From: an uncultured Desulfuromonadales bacterium
GTDB lineage: Bacteria; Desulfobacterota; Desulfuromonadia; Desulfuromonadales; Geopsychrobacteraceae
NCBI GenBank assembly: GCA_947259685.1
Contig: CAMYNC010000055.1
Span: forward strand, 6,013 to 45,012
Direction: 5' to 3'
Length of the DNA: 39,000 nt
Positions 15,852-23,468 of the stretch are shown in pieces. The position numbers and the translations under genes are program-made. Below the pieces are notes generated by a model. That model ran no database searches and was not told the origin of the DNA. It saw only the letters and a list, made by a program, of their open reading frames with translations. Within the stretch, counting starts at the first letter, position 1. Each line of letters begins with the position of its first letter.

Positions 15852-16286
15852 CCGGTTTCTTGCCGACCTGTCTCTGGCTTGTTTTGAAAAGAGATTTTTG
15901 GGACTAGATCGCCGCCCCCGGGGGTACTGGGTATCTCAAAAGGCGAAATCACAAAAATTAGGATTCGGCGGGTTATCGAAACTTACACATTTTGCAAAAG
16001 CTAAGATCAATCCAATTGACCATTGCCAAAAAGTGTCATTCGATTTTTGAAAAAGGCACTTCGGCGCTTTCAGGATGCAGTCTAGAATATCCTTAATGTT
16101 GTGAGAGCAATTTAGAAACAACTTCTGAATCGAGGCACACGGAGTTTATGGACCCCAGTCAGCAGGTCTGGGATCTCCCATTTTAGAGGTAATCTCCCCC
16201 CCCTGGTGCCCCTTATTCTTGGGCGATTGAAATCTTCAGGTAGGGAGATATCATTTTAATGACAACCCTGGCTCAAGGAACCAGAC
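15852..16286. other. Gene-free region with R1 fragments
   Basis: No coding signal. GGTTATCGAAACTTACACAT near 15971 resembles the R1 start. The 3' part, 16180-16286, should contain the promoter of the following gene, but I see no strong match. Confidence 0.35.
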
Positions 16287-17699
16287 ATGGACCGCGCAAA
16301 GAACTTCACACTTCTGCTCTACGGATTATTACTGTTCGTGCTGGTACCTGCCTGTGCCGTCAGAACAGTAGACACCGAAGCACCGACAGTAGAGATCACT
16401 TCGATTCGTGAGGAAGCCAAAGAGGGTCCAAGGGTGGTCATGACCGAGGCGGAACTTCAATCCCACTTGATGAGCTTTACCGACCGTTTCGCATCTCTCG
16501 TCCTGCAGGGCTTTGAGGATTTTGATGAACTATCACCGCCGGTTGAGCAACGGCGCATAGTTCAACGAAACGCAGTATATTCAGTTGCCTCTGCGATCAC
16601 CATCGCTGCTGAGTCGGACCCCGATGTCGCTTTGCTGGATATGGTGGTCATGGTGACCTTGGGACATTCGATCTATGAAGAGCACTGGCTGCCTAAATTG
16701 GGAACCCCCGTTGCCTCGATGGAAAGAGGATTTCGAAAAGCGGAAGAGGATATCTGGAAGATTGCCGCAAAAATTCTCCACCCCGATCAAAAGGCGGAAC
16801 TTCTGGCTATGGTCCAGCAATGGCGACGTGAAAACCCTGAAGAGCTGGCATTTACCTATGTGCGTTTCAGTGATTTTGCCGCGAAACGGAGAAGGGCGGC
16901 ATTATCCAAATCCGAAGACCCTAAGGGACTGTTCCAATCGGTCGAAGTTGCCACCAAACAAGTGGAGGATATTAAACTGCTCGCCGAGCGGGGAATGTTC
17001 CTGGCAACCAGGGTGCCGCTGCTCACCGGATTCTTTATGGACACGTTCCTGTCACAGGTTTCCACCAACCCGCAGGTTAAAGGGACACTGTCTGATCTGC
17101 ACAGGGTTTCATCAGTGTCTGAGCGCATGGTTGTGGTGGCGGAGCAGTTGCCGATCATGATCGACAGAGAACGCCAGGCGATCATCGAACAAACCTTTGC
17201 TAAATTGACCGCGGAACGCGAAGCTGCGATCAGCCAGGCGATGGATCGACTGGCCGAGGAAAGGAAAAACACTATTGAAGAGTTCCTTGCCGAAGAAACG
17301 CGCATCAAAGGGCTGCTTACCGAACTGAAAGAGACCTTGAAGGAAGGAAACAACCTGATAGTCTCAACCAATTCCCTGGCCGAGCGACTCAACCTGGGAG
17401 CGGCTCCAGAGAGTTCAGAGCCAATAGATATCAACGATTATAAAGAGACACTGAGGGAAGTTACAGTGACGGTTTCCCAACTCCATTCACTGGTTGAGGA
17501 AGCCAACAGACTTCTCAATTCTCCAGGCGTGGAAAACCTTCTTCCACGCCTGGAACAAACCATTGATCGGGTTGGTGCAGAAGGCGGTGAAGTCATCGAC
17601 CACACCTTTGTTCGAGGAGTGTTTCTACTTCTGATCTGGTTGGGCGGGTACTTTTTAGCCAGATTGGCCCTTCAATACCTTGCCAAAAGAAGATCCTAA
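16287..17699 (+). CDS. Putative lipoprotein with coiled coil and C-terminal membrane helix
   Basis: 470 residues. The N-terminus (MDRAKNFTLLLYGLLLFVLVPAC) is a signal with a possible lipobox ending at Cys23; the -2 proline is atypical. A largely helical body includes charged heptad-rich stretches (about 285-345, EQTFAKLTAEREAAISQAMD and RLAEERKNTIEEFLAEETR; and about 385-425). A transmembrane helix closes the protein (VRGVFLLLIWLGGYFLARLAL, about 443-463) with a basic KRRS tail. Anchors at both ends suggest a periplasm-spanning or envelope-linked protein. I recognise no family. Confidence 0.7.
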   Translation: MDRAKNFTLLLYGLLLFVLVPACAVRTVDTEAPTVEITSIREEAKEGPRVVMTEAELQSHLMSFTDRFASLVLQGFEDFDELSPPVEQRRIVQRNAVYSVASAITIAAESDPDVALLDMVVMVTLGHSIYEEHWLPKLGTPVASMERGFRKAEEDIWKIAAKILHPDQKAELLAMVQQWRRENPEELAFTYVRFSDFAAKRRRAALSKSEDPKGLFQSVEVATKQVEDIKLLAERGMFLATRVPLLTGFFMDTFLSQVSTNPQVKGTLSDLHRVSSVSERMVVVAEQLPIMIDRERQAIIEQTFAKLTAEREAAISQAMDRLAEERKNTIEEFLAEETRIKGLLTELKETLKEGNNLIVSTNSLAERLNLGAAPESSEPIDINDYKETLREVTVTVSQLHSLVEEANRLLNSPGVENLLPRLEQTIDRVGAEGGEVIDHTFVRGVFLLLIWLGGYFLARLALQYLAKRRS

Positions 17700-17849
17700 T
17701 CCTAGCCAGGGAGGTTAAAGTAAGTTTTTGGCAGGCCAGAATGGCCCCAATCTGTTTTAAAATGGATCTTCGTTATTCGACCTGACTTAACAGGTGTCAA
17801 AGGGTGTTGTTTTCGGTGTCTCATCCAAAATTTTTAGTTCCGAGACAAA

Positions 17850-17960
17850 TGCTCCTGGGATTTCAGGGGCATTTTCTTTTTCAAAACTTAGCAGTTATGA
17901 CAGCCGTTCAGCATTGTCCGCTCACCCTCTTTATTCCGTTTTCAAATATCCTGTCAAAAG
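17850..17960 (+). repeat. Partial R1 repeat
   Basis: A hairpin GCTCCTG...CAGGGGC near 17851-17870 is followed by TCAAAACTTAGCAG (17881) and CAAATATCCTGTCAAAAGG. It looks like the tail of one R1 unit joined to the head of another. It lies 3' of the plus-strand lipoprotein gene. Confidence 0.5.
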
Positions 17961-18036
17961 GGTTCGCATAAATCCTTGGAGTTATGAAAAAAGTGTAGGG
18001 AGGGGAAAGTCTAGCATTTTAATGTTGGCATTTTAG

Positions 18037-18065
18037 TTGTGTGTTGGTATGTGTATGCGTATAAT
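18037..18065 (+). promoter_or_regulatory. Promoter of the RHH/coiled-coil pair
   Basis: TTGTGT (18037-18042), 17 bp, then a perfect TATAAT (18060-18065). TGTGT/TATGTG direct repeats fill the spacer and could bind the RHH protein. CAGGAGGCGGAGC precedes the ATG at 18098. Confidence 0.65.
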
Positions 18066-18097
18066 ATAAACAAGCTCGAAAATTCAGGAGGCGGAGC

Positions 18098-18379
18098 ATG
18101 CGCACAGACCACGAAACTTTAGTCAGAAAACAATATCTTGTGACCGAAGGGCAAATAGAAAAAATTGAAAGGCTTGCTAAAGCCGAAGGGATTTCTGCGA
18201 CAGCAATGGTCAGACAGGCGATTGATGCTTATGATCCCGATAATGAGCCAGGTTCGATGGATATGGCGGAGTTGATGGACTTGGTCCACAGCCGCCTTAA
18301 AGAAGCCATCCAATCCACCCAGGAAGCAACACAGACCGTCAGCGAAACACTCAAAAAACTCTCCAAAGGAGCCGAATAA
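18098..18379 (+). CDS. Ribbon-helix-helix DNA-binding protein (antitoxin-like)
   Basis: 93 residues. The N-terminal RHH motif is KQYLVTEGQIEKIERLAKAE followed by GISATAMVRQAIDAY (about 10-45). A long polar helix (residues 50-93) has heptad-like spacing suited to pairing with another coil. The stop is immediately followed by the ATG of a small coiled-coil protein, so the two are translated together. This is the layout of a toxin-antitoxin operon, but the partner matches no known toxin. Confidence 0.75.
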   Translation: MRTDHETLVRKQYLVTEGQIEKIERLAKAEGISATAMVRQAIDAYDPDNEPGSMDMAELMDLVHSRLKEAIQSTQEATQTVSETLKKLSKGAE

Positions 18380-18559
18380 ATGTCCGGCTGGAAAGACCTG
18401 TTACTCGACACTTTGCGGCTCACCGATGAAGTCAAACGGTTGAATGAGGAAACCCAGAAGCTTTCGGACCAGACTCTTGACATTAATAAACGGGTGGTTC
18501 GGTTGGAAACCATCATTAAAATAACTGGAAGGCACGGGGGCAACAAGCAAATTGATTGA
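18380..18559 (+). CDS. 59-residue coiled-coil partner of the RHH protein
   Basis: A short gene starting at the base after the RHH stop codon: MSGWKDLLLDTLRLTDEVKR, then LNEETQKLSDQTLDINKRVV and RLETIIKITG. Hydrophobic residues at heptad spacing (L, V, L, L, L, I, V, L) give a strong coiled-coil prediction by eye. There is no catalytic motif. A structural partner or toxin-like membrane or DNA-binding accessory is possible. Function unknown. Confidence 0.65.
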   Translation: MSGWKDLLLDTLRLTDEVKRLNEETQKLSDQTLDINKRVVRLETIIKITGRHGGNKQID

Positions 18560-18666
18560 GCGTTGAGTCTCTGGTTTGCAAAAACATTCTAAAGTATCGC
18601 GGGTTTCGTCATAATGATACGCAGGCTGATCACCCGATCGGTTGATTTTAAACTTAGAAAACAGAC

Positions 18667-18954
18667 CTAATCCCCCGGTTCATTTTCTTCCTCTAGCAAC
18701 TGCCAAGAAGCAAAGCCATCCTTCGTCTCCGCCTCAGCCAACTCACACCCAATCAATCGATAGCTCTTCCTTTTAGGATGAGTCTTGATCCCCACGTAGG
18801 CTCGTACCAGGTTGGCCACTGTCGCTTCTTGGAGGATGATCTCTTCCCCCGAATGCAGTTTGATGGTTGCGCGCAGATGCTGGTGTCCCTGCGGAGGGGC
18901 GAGAACGAGTTCCGCAATGTCAGCATTGGCAAGGATACGCCGCTTTTTTTCCAT
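18667..18954 (-). CDS. Conserved-looking hypothetical protein
   Basis: 95 residues, mainly beta in character (ATIKLHSGEEIILQEATVANLVRAYVGIKTHPKRKSYRLIGCEL) with an acidic tail (LLEEENEPGD). GGAGGTCGTC before the ATG is a good ribosome binding site. No known family is recognised. It is divergent from the small Cys protein at 19291. The 336-bp gap between them holds a minus-strand terminator-like hairpin. Confidence 0.6.
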   Translation of the reverse strand: MEKKRRILANADIAELVLAPPQGHQHLRATIKLHSGEEIILQEATVANLVRAYVGIKTHPKRKSYRLIGCELAEAETKDGFASWQLLEEENEPGD

Positions 18955-19165
18955 GACGACCTCCGCATGTAAAAGGCAGTGGGTAGCTCTTAAGGATCGG
19001 GCGACTGATCAATGGTGTGAAAGAATAGCATATGAAGACTTCACAGGTTTTGCTGCTAAGGGAGGGGTCATCCTAAAAAAGTGAAGATTTCATTTTTGAA
19101 AGTGGCTTCTGTAAGGAGCCGGCATCTTTAAAGGTATTCAGCGGCCGCCAGGCTATGGATCGAAT

Positions 19166-19192
19166 AAAAAAGCCCGCCGTCGGAGGGGGGGC
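19166..19192 (-). terminator. Hairpin plus T tract between divergent genes
   Basis: On the minus strand, a GCCC-rich arm, CGACGG and GGGC are followed by six T residues. It is about 210 nt before the gene starting at 18954 and has no gene upstream to terminate, so an attenuator-like role is possible. A 31-codon frame without a ribosome binding site crosses it. Confidence 0.4.
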
Positions 19193-19290
19193 GAGGAGTC
19201 AAGCCCGATTGGGTTGAGTTCATTGAGAAATTTGTCAGATCGTGCCTGTACACTGCGCAAATATTATTTGTTTACATGTGGGGAGGAGCA

Positions 19291-19497
19291 ATGCGACACA
19301 GCAAGCGAGTCAGAATTGCCAACTTGGCGTTGAACTGTTCTTATTGTCAGCCGTTGTCTGGATGCATCTTGTCGGGCTTGAAAAACAAAAAGAAGCAAGA
19401 GATATTTTCCAGCCTCGATGTCTTAACCAATGAGGGCCTGGACCGGCTTATCTCCTTCCACGAGTGCTGTAATTACCGAGAGAGTGTGCCGATCTAA
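19291..19497 (+). CDS. Small cysteine-containing hypothetical protein
   Basis: 68 residues from the ATG at 19291, which has GGGGAGGAG just upstream; that site would be internal if the earlier ATG at 19276 were used. The peptide has CSYCQPLSGC near the N-terminus and ECC in the C-terminal third, a pattern fit for metal or disulfide binding. The C-terminal part is helical (LTNEGLDRLISFHECC). There is no signal peptide. Function unknown. Confidence 0.55.
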   Translation: MRHSKRVRIANLALNCSYCQPLSGCILSGLKNKKKQEIFSSLDVLTNEGLDRLISFHECCNYRESVPI

Positions 19498-19514
19498 AGA
19501 CAAAGAATGGAAGA

Positions 19515-19709
19515 CTAACTAATGGTCCGATTTTCACTCTCCAAGCTCTGCTGGGGAACTAGGGTCTCATGGGGAAGGGAAGATTTGCGCCCATAGTGTT
19601 TTTTCCCAAGATCAGCCGATAAAACACCCGCCAACAAAGCAATCTTTAAATCGTCTTCAAGAATTCTTTGCCTTCTCGGTCTCTTCTGAAATTTTGACCA
19701 AAGATCCAT
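19515..19709 (-). CDS. Possible small protein
   Basis: 64 codons with AAAGGA 9 nt before the ATG. The peptide is basic at the N-terminus (KFQKRPRRQRILEDD), then DLKIALLAGVLSADLG. There is no family resemblance. It could be real, but only the start signal supports it. Confidence 0.3.
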   Translation of the reverse strand: MDLWSKFQKRPRRQRILEDDLKIALLAGVLSADLGKKHYGRKSSLPHETLVPQQSLESENRTIS

Positions 19710-20002
19710 AGCGACAATCCTTTGAATTTTACTTTATGAGTATATCAGATGATTCATAGGGCGGGTTACGTATGGACTTCCTGAAATTTTCGGTAGAGTG
19801 GTGGGATTATCTGTCCTTATTCCCGTCTCACGGTATGCAAGGTGGCAGAACCTATTTGTGCGAAATGGGGGGGGGTGAAGCCCACCGAAACGAAAAAATA
19901 CACTAAGATTTTATGGGGGGGAACTTTCGCCAAGACGAAATTTCTGCATTCAATCTTGTTGAATTTTGATGGCAGAAATTCGAGAAGCTAAGAGCAAATT
20001 CA

Positions 20003-20215
20003 GCGGGTTTCGCCCCGCCTGGCGACTAACTTTCTCTGTTCGTCCGGGAGAAAGTCAGCAAAGAGATACGCCCCAGTCTATACACCCCTAGGGGGGGGCT
20101 CACTTCGGAGATATCCAACCAGCAAGGAGGCGAAAACTCGCTTTGCTCGGACAGTCGTCCCTGGGATGCTGGCAGGAAATCTCCTGCGTTCGGCGGCGCT
20201 CAATGGGGAGGGGGT
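20003..20215 (+). repeat. R2 repeat, copy 1
   Basis: GCGGGTTTCGCCCCGCCTGG, then the hairpin AACTTTCTC...GAGAAAGT, AAAACTCGCTTTGCTCGGAC, TCCTGCGTTCGGCGGC and GGGGAGGG. The same parts in the same order occur at 26805, 31541 and 32763. Family resemblance: the widespread proteobacterial intergenic repeat built on a TTACTTTTCTTTG hairpin. Short open frames across it are not conserved as genes. Confidence 0.85.
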
Positions 20216-20376
20216 CAAAACTAACAATTTTTTAGACGCCTCTTTTGACAAGATAAAAGCCCCAGCCTGGGAGTTGACATTATATTGATTGTTGGTCAAA
20301 GAGTTGGGCACGTTCACCACCCGTCGCTTAGATTAGATGGTGGCACTAAAGCAATATCGTCTCTTCTGTAAAGCAC

Positions 20377-20427
20377 TTGACATAAATAAACATAGTGTTA
20401 CTATATCTGTAACAATTGTTACAGATA
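20377..20427 (+). promoter_or_regulatory. Promoter and perfect palindromic operator of the first Xre-RES operon
   Basis: TTGACA (20377-20382), 16 bp, TACTAT (20399-20404). Overlapping the -10 is a 24-bp perfect palindrome with arms TATCTGTAACAA and TTGTTACAGATA (20404-20427). A GGAGG site precedes the ATG at 20459. Xre antitoxins autorepress, so this is very likely their operator. Confidence 0.85.
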
Positions 20428-20458
20428 GTTTTTTTGAACGGAGAAAACGGAGGTTGAT

Positions 20459-20866
20459 ATGCCTCAAGCAGGAAGAGTAAATACAGCTCAAGACCCACAT
20501 AGCGTTGAGTATCGAACCAGTCTCGCAAAGATGATTATGAACCTTTTTGACCTTTGGGAGCTGGGCAACGAAGATCAGGCTGCTCTTCTTGGACTCTCTA
20601 CTAAAGGTAGAATGAGCCTGTCCAGATATCGCAAGGGAAGTCCTTTTGCGGACAATCAAGATCTCCTGGATCGAGCCGGACATTTGTTGGGGATTCATAA
20701 ATCATTGCGTCTCATTTTCCCACACAATAAAAATTTGGCCTATCGTTGGATCTCTCAGCCAAATAAGCGATTTGAAAACAAGTCACCGCTCGCCATTATG
20801 AAGGAACGTCGATTTGAAGGGCTTCTGGCAATTCGTCGGTATCTCGATTTCGAGCGTGGCAGATAA
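20459..20866 (+). CDS. Xre/MbcA/ParS family antitoxin
   Basis: 135 residues. A helix-turn-helix-like region (about 18-75, including GNEDQAALLGLSTKGRMSLSRY) is followed by the DUF2384 toxin-binding domain with RFENKSPLAIMKERRFEGLLAIRRYLDFERG. That last segment is the family hallmark and plugs the RES toxin active site. Translation of the toxin starts one base after the stop codon. The operator palindrome upstream fits autoregulation. Confidence 0.88.
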   Translation: MPQAGRVNTAQDPHSVEYRTSLAKMIMNLFDLWELGNEDQAALLGLSTKGRMSLSRYRKGSPFADNQDLLDRAGHLLGIHKSLRLIFPHNKNLAYRWISQPNKRFENKSPLAIMKERRFEGLLAIRRYLDFERGR

Positions 20867-20867
20867 A

Positions 20868-21560
20868 ATGTTTCAACATCTTCTTACCAATATCAACGAT
20901 TACTCGGGAGATCTGTTTCGCAACATCAAGACTGCGCGGGTCACTATCGACTGCTACGATGACCTTGGCGACGGAGAATTCGACACCGAGGTTGCCATCC
21001 ACTCAGAGATAGAGGGACATGAAGACACCCATGCAGCAACCCTCACCCGCCCTTTTGACTATGGGACTGTCATAGCTTATTCATTCGATGCGGCCCACTG
21101 GCAAGAGACTCGGTTTAGCGACGGATTTGCTTATGGTGTTTGGTACGGATCGGTAGAAATGGAAACCACGATCTTTGAAACTGTCCACCATTGGCGGAGG
21201 TTTATAGAGGATTCGTTCGATGGATCGGATGAAGAGATTGTATCTGATCGACGTATTGTCTTAGCTCGTTGCCAAAGTCTGTTAGTCGACCTGGTTGGCA
21301 AAGAGAATGATTTCCCTGCGTTGGTTGATCCGGATAGTTATGGTTTTACCCAGCAAGTCGGAACCTATCTTGTCCAAAACAGACAGTCAGGGCTGTTTGT
21401 AAAGTCTGCCAGATGCGACGGGATCAACGCGGCGGTATTCAACAAAGCAATTTTGTCAAACCCGCGAGACTTTTGCTATCTAACTTACTACTGGAATCCA
21501 GCAGAATTGGAGACGGTGCGGGTTGAAAGAGAGCTAGGGACAACGTTGATGGAAATTTGA
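20868..21560 (+). CDS. RES-domain toxin (NAD+ phosphorylase type)
   Basis: 230 residues from the ATG at 20868, one base past the antitoxin stop. Homology is clearest in TRFSDGFAYGVWYGSVEMETTIFET (the RF-S-G-x-Y and T-x-x-E strands of RES proteins) and the conserved C-terminal SARCDGINAAVFNKAILSNP. RES toxins such as MbcT degrade NAD+ and stop growth until the antitoxin returns. It is longer than the second RES protein at 31784, which belongs to a different branch. No disruption is seen. Confidence 0.85.
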   Translation: MFQHLLTNINDYSGDLFRNIKTARVTIDCYDDLGDGEFDTEVAIHSEIEGHEDTHAATLTRPFDYGTVIAYSFDAAHWQETRFSDGFAYGVWYGSVEMETTIFETVHHWRRFIEDSFDGSDEEIVSDRRIVLARCQSLLVDLVGKENDFPALVDPDSYGFTQQVGTYLVQNRQSGLFVKSARCDGINAAVFNKAILSNPRDFCYLTYYWNPAELETVRVERELGTTLMEI

Positions 21561-21743
21561 ATTAAAATACTTACAATTGCATTTGACTGAGGAAGGCAGA
21601 TCTTGCTGACACAGAAAATAAAGGGGCTATCTGTATTTCAAAATGCAGATTTCACAATTTTTGAGATGGCTTCCCCCTGTTACTTGGCGTGCTATAAATC
21701 CTAAGGTGAAGCCGGGATCCCCTGCAATCTGGAACAACAAATA

Positions 21744-21781
21744 GGACGGCCCAACCATTTGAAGTCAGGTTGGGCCGTTCC
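21744..21781. terminator. Bidirectional terminator hairpin
   Basis: GGACGGCCCAACC ... GGTTGGGCCGTTCC with one mismatch, between the convergent RES toxin gene and the minus-strand lipoprotein gene. It serves the lipoprotein gene best. Confidence 0.75.
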
Positions 21782-21838
21782 TTGTTCTGCGAATGGTGCA
21801 ATTCAAGAAATAGGGTGGCATGAATTTGATGTTTATGA

Positions 21839-22447
21839 TTATGGCGCACTGAGATCAGGCGCACGGGCTTGAACGTTGTAAATTGTACCGGTCGTTTCAT
21901 TTACGGTAGCCGTTACAGGCCCTGGCGGTTTCGTCGAAGTCAGCCCGAAGAAAAAGGTGCTTTCCCCGGTTCCGGGGCTGCCACCAGCACAGACTGGGGA
22001 ACTGAAGGTGAATGTGATGTCATCACCGCTTTTTTCTGCAGAAGCGAGACCGACACTGCCAAGCCCCCCGCTTGTGACGACATACACGTGATCTGCGTCC
22101 CCATCACCATCATAGTCCAAACTATTGACCACAGGTCCGAATTCGATTTTCATTGAGCTGATGCAGGGGGGATACGTGATGCCTAGCGCATTGCGCAGAT
22201 CGATCCGGTACTCATAGCCATAAAGCCCATCGCCCGGGGCTCCAGGTTGCCCCACAAAGGTTCGAGACTGAAGAAAGTTCGTCCCTCCCGTGGGAAGGGG
22301 AATGGTGTCTGTACTGTCAGTCACCGTAATCGTGCATGACGGGTCAAAAACACAGTTTACCGCCGGAGCATTCACGTCGACGACTTTTAGGCTACAAGCA
22401 GTGGTGAAGACCAAACAACTGATAAGAATGGCAATAATTGTTTTCAT
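21839..22447 (-). CDS. Putative lipoprotein, unknown
   Basis: 202 residues. The signal MKTIIAILISCLVFTTAC gives a lipobox ending at Cys18. The mature part is Gly/Ser/Thr-rich and beta-like, with DYDGDGDADHVYV (about 112-124), an EF-like DxDxDxD calcium-binding loop, and a late GTGESTFFFGLTSTKPPGPV stretch. An outer-membrane, surface or periplasmic protein is likely. No family is recognised. It is separated from the hydrolase gene by about 60 bp on the same strand. Confidence 0.72.
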   Translation of the reverse strand: MKTIIAILISCLVFTTACSLKVVDVNAPAVNCVFDPSCTITVTDSTDTIPLPTGGTNFLQSRTFVGQPGAPGDGLYGYEYRIDLRNALGITYPPCISSMKIEFGPVVNSLDYDGDGDADHVYVVTSGGLGSVGLASAEKSGDDITFTFSSPVCAGGSPGTGESTFFFGLTSTKPPGPVTATVNETTGTIYNVQARAPDLSAP

Positions 22448-22508
22448 CTGAGCCCCCTTTCTTGTCTGTCCGTTACCTTCCTGCAGGTCATTTTATGAAC
22501 AAGCCAAT

Positions 22509-23360
22509 TCAAATTTCTCCCAGGATTAATTCGGATAGTTCGGGCGTACGCAAATACCCATAGCTTTTATGGCTATTCGCTTCGCCCTCATGATTAACGT
22601 AGTCGTTGTGGACGAGAATATCTGTAACCTTCACACCCGAGGCGTTCGCTATTTCGTATTCATCCGAAAGATTACAGTCGATGGCGACCTTGTCAGTGGG
22701 ATCCGCGATGTTTGTCCACCGAACAACTTTCTCAGGCGTTTTCTTCCCATTGAACTCCTTACGAATTTTTTGCGTAACAAGAGGCAGGCCAAGTGGAGAA
22801 CCAATCGTAATAAAATGCTCGATGTTTTGCATTTCAGCATTATCTACCTCTCGCAGAGCATCATAGGCGATAATCGATCCCATCGAATGGGCAATGAGGA
22901 CTATTCGTTTTTCACTATGCTGCTTTAGTAATTCGTTAAGTCGCGCCCTCATCAGTTTCCGCTTGTCAGGTGAATCGTAGTATTCTTTGAGGTCTTTGAC
23001 GCTTATGCCGAGTAACTTTTCTACATTCGAACCCAGACCGAACAGTTCCTTCTCCTTATCAAGCAGCCTTCCGCCCCATTTTTGTGTGAAAGCACGTATC
23101 TTGTCGAATGTGTTTGGGTCACAACGCCTTAGTGGTCCCACTCCTTGGGCTTTTTCATAGCGCTCTGACAACTCACCCTCGGGAATCGGGTTCGGGTACT
23201 GGATGTTCGCCCAATAGGCTAATTCAAAAGGTGAATCCAGATGTGTTGCGCAGTTTCGGGTCATCCCTTCTGCAATGGCTTCCATCCACCACTTTTCGAG
23301 AACCTCTTTTTCAGGTTTATTGAGTAAGCCATGGATACCGATGATGATTGAATCTGCCAT
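22509..23360 (-). CDS. Alpha/beta serine hydrolase (lipase/esterase-like)
   Basis: 283 residues. N-terminal IIIGIHGLLNKP is the HG oxyanion region. The nucleophile elbow is LIAHSMGSIIAYDAL with Ser159. A later TNIADPTDKVAI may supply the acid, and a His in NHEGEANSHKSYGYL may be the base. There is no signal peptide, so it is probably cytoplasmic. AGGAG precedes the ATG. It resembles bacterial PGAP1/lipase-like hydrolases. The substrate is unknown; it is on the same strand as the nuclease gene upstream, separated by about 110 bp. Confidence 0.8.
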   Translation of the reverse strand: MADSIIIGIHGLLNKPEKEVLEKWWMEAIAEGMTRNCATHLDSPFELAYWANIQYPNPIPEGELSERYEKAQGVGPLRRCDPNTFDKIRAFTQKWGGRLLDKEKELFGLGSNVEKLLGISVKDLKEYYDSPDKRKLMRARLNELLKQHSEKRIVLIAHSMGSIIAYDALREVDNAEMQNIEHFITIGSPLGLPLVTQKIRKEFNGKKTPEKVVRWTNIADPTDKVAIDCNLSDEYEIANASGVKVTDILVHNDYVNHEGEANSHKSYGYLRTPELSELILGEI

Positions 23361-23468
23361 GATTTATCTCCTTTTCATAAATATTTGCAGCAACAGTTCT
23401 ATGGCAGGGAACTTGGTTCCACAGAGTCAAAACATTTCAATATTTGTGACTCCTGAAGAGCACAGGAT

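Noticed and set aside
19128..19223. A 31-codon minus-strand frame containing SDGGLFYS, superficially like the GGLGFF micro-ORFs
   Set aside because: No ribosome binding site and no shared 26-nt box upstream. The similarity arises because the frame crosses a GGCGGGC-plus-T-tract hairpin.
20078..20320. Open frames inside R2 copies (also near 26543-27136, 31517-31820 and 33068)
   Set aside because: They follow the repeat sequence in differing frames and lengths, lack start signals, and match no protein family; they are by-products of the hairpin repeat or of the opposite strand of real genes.
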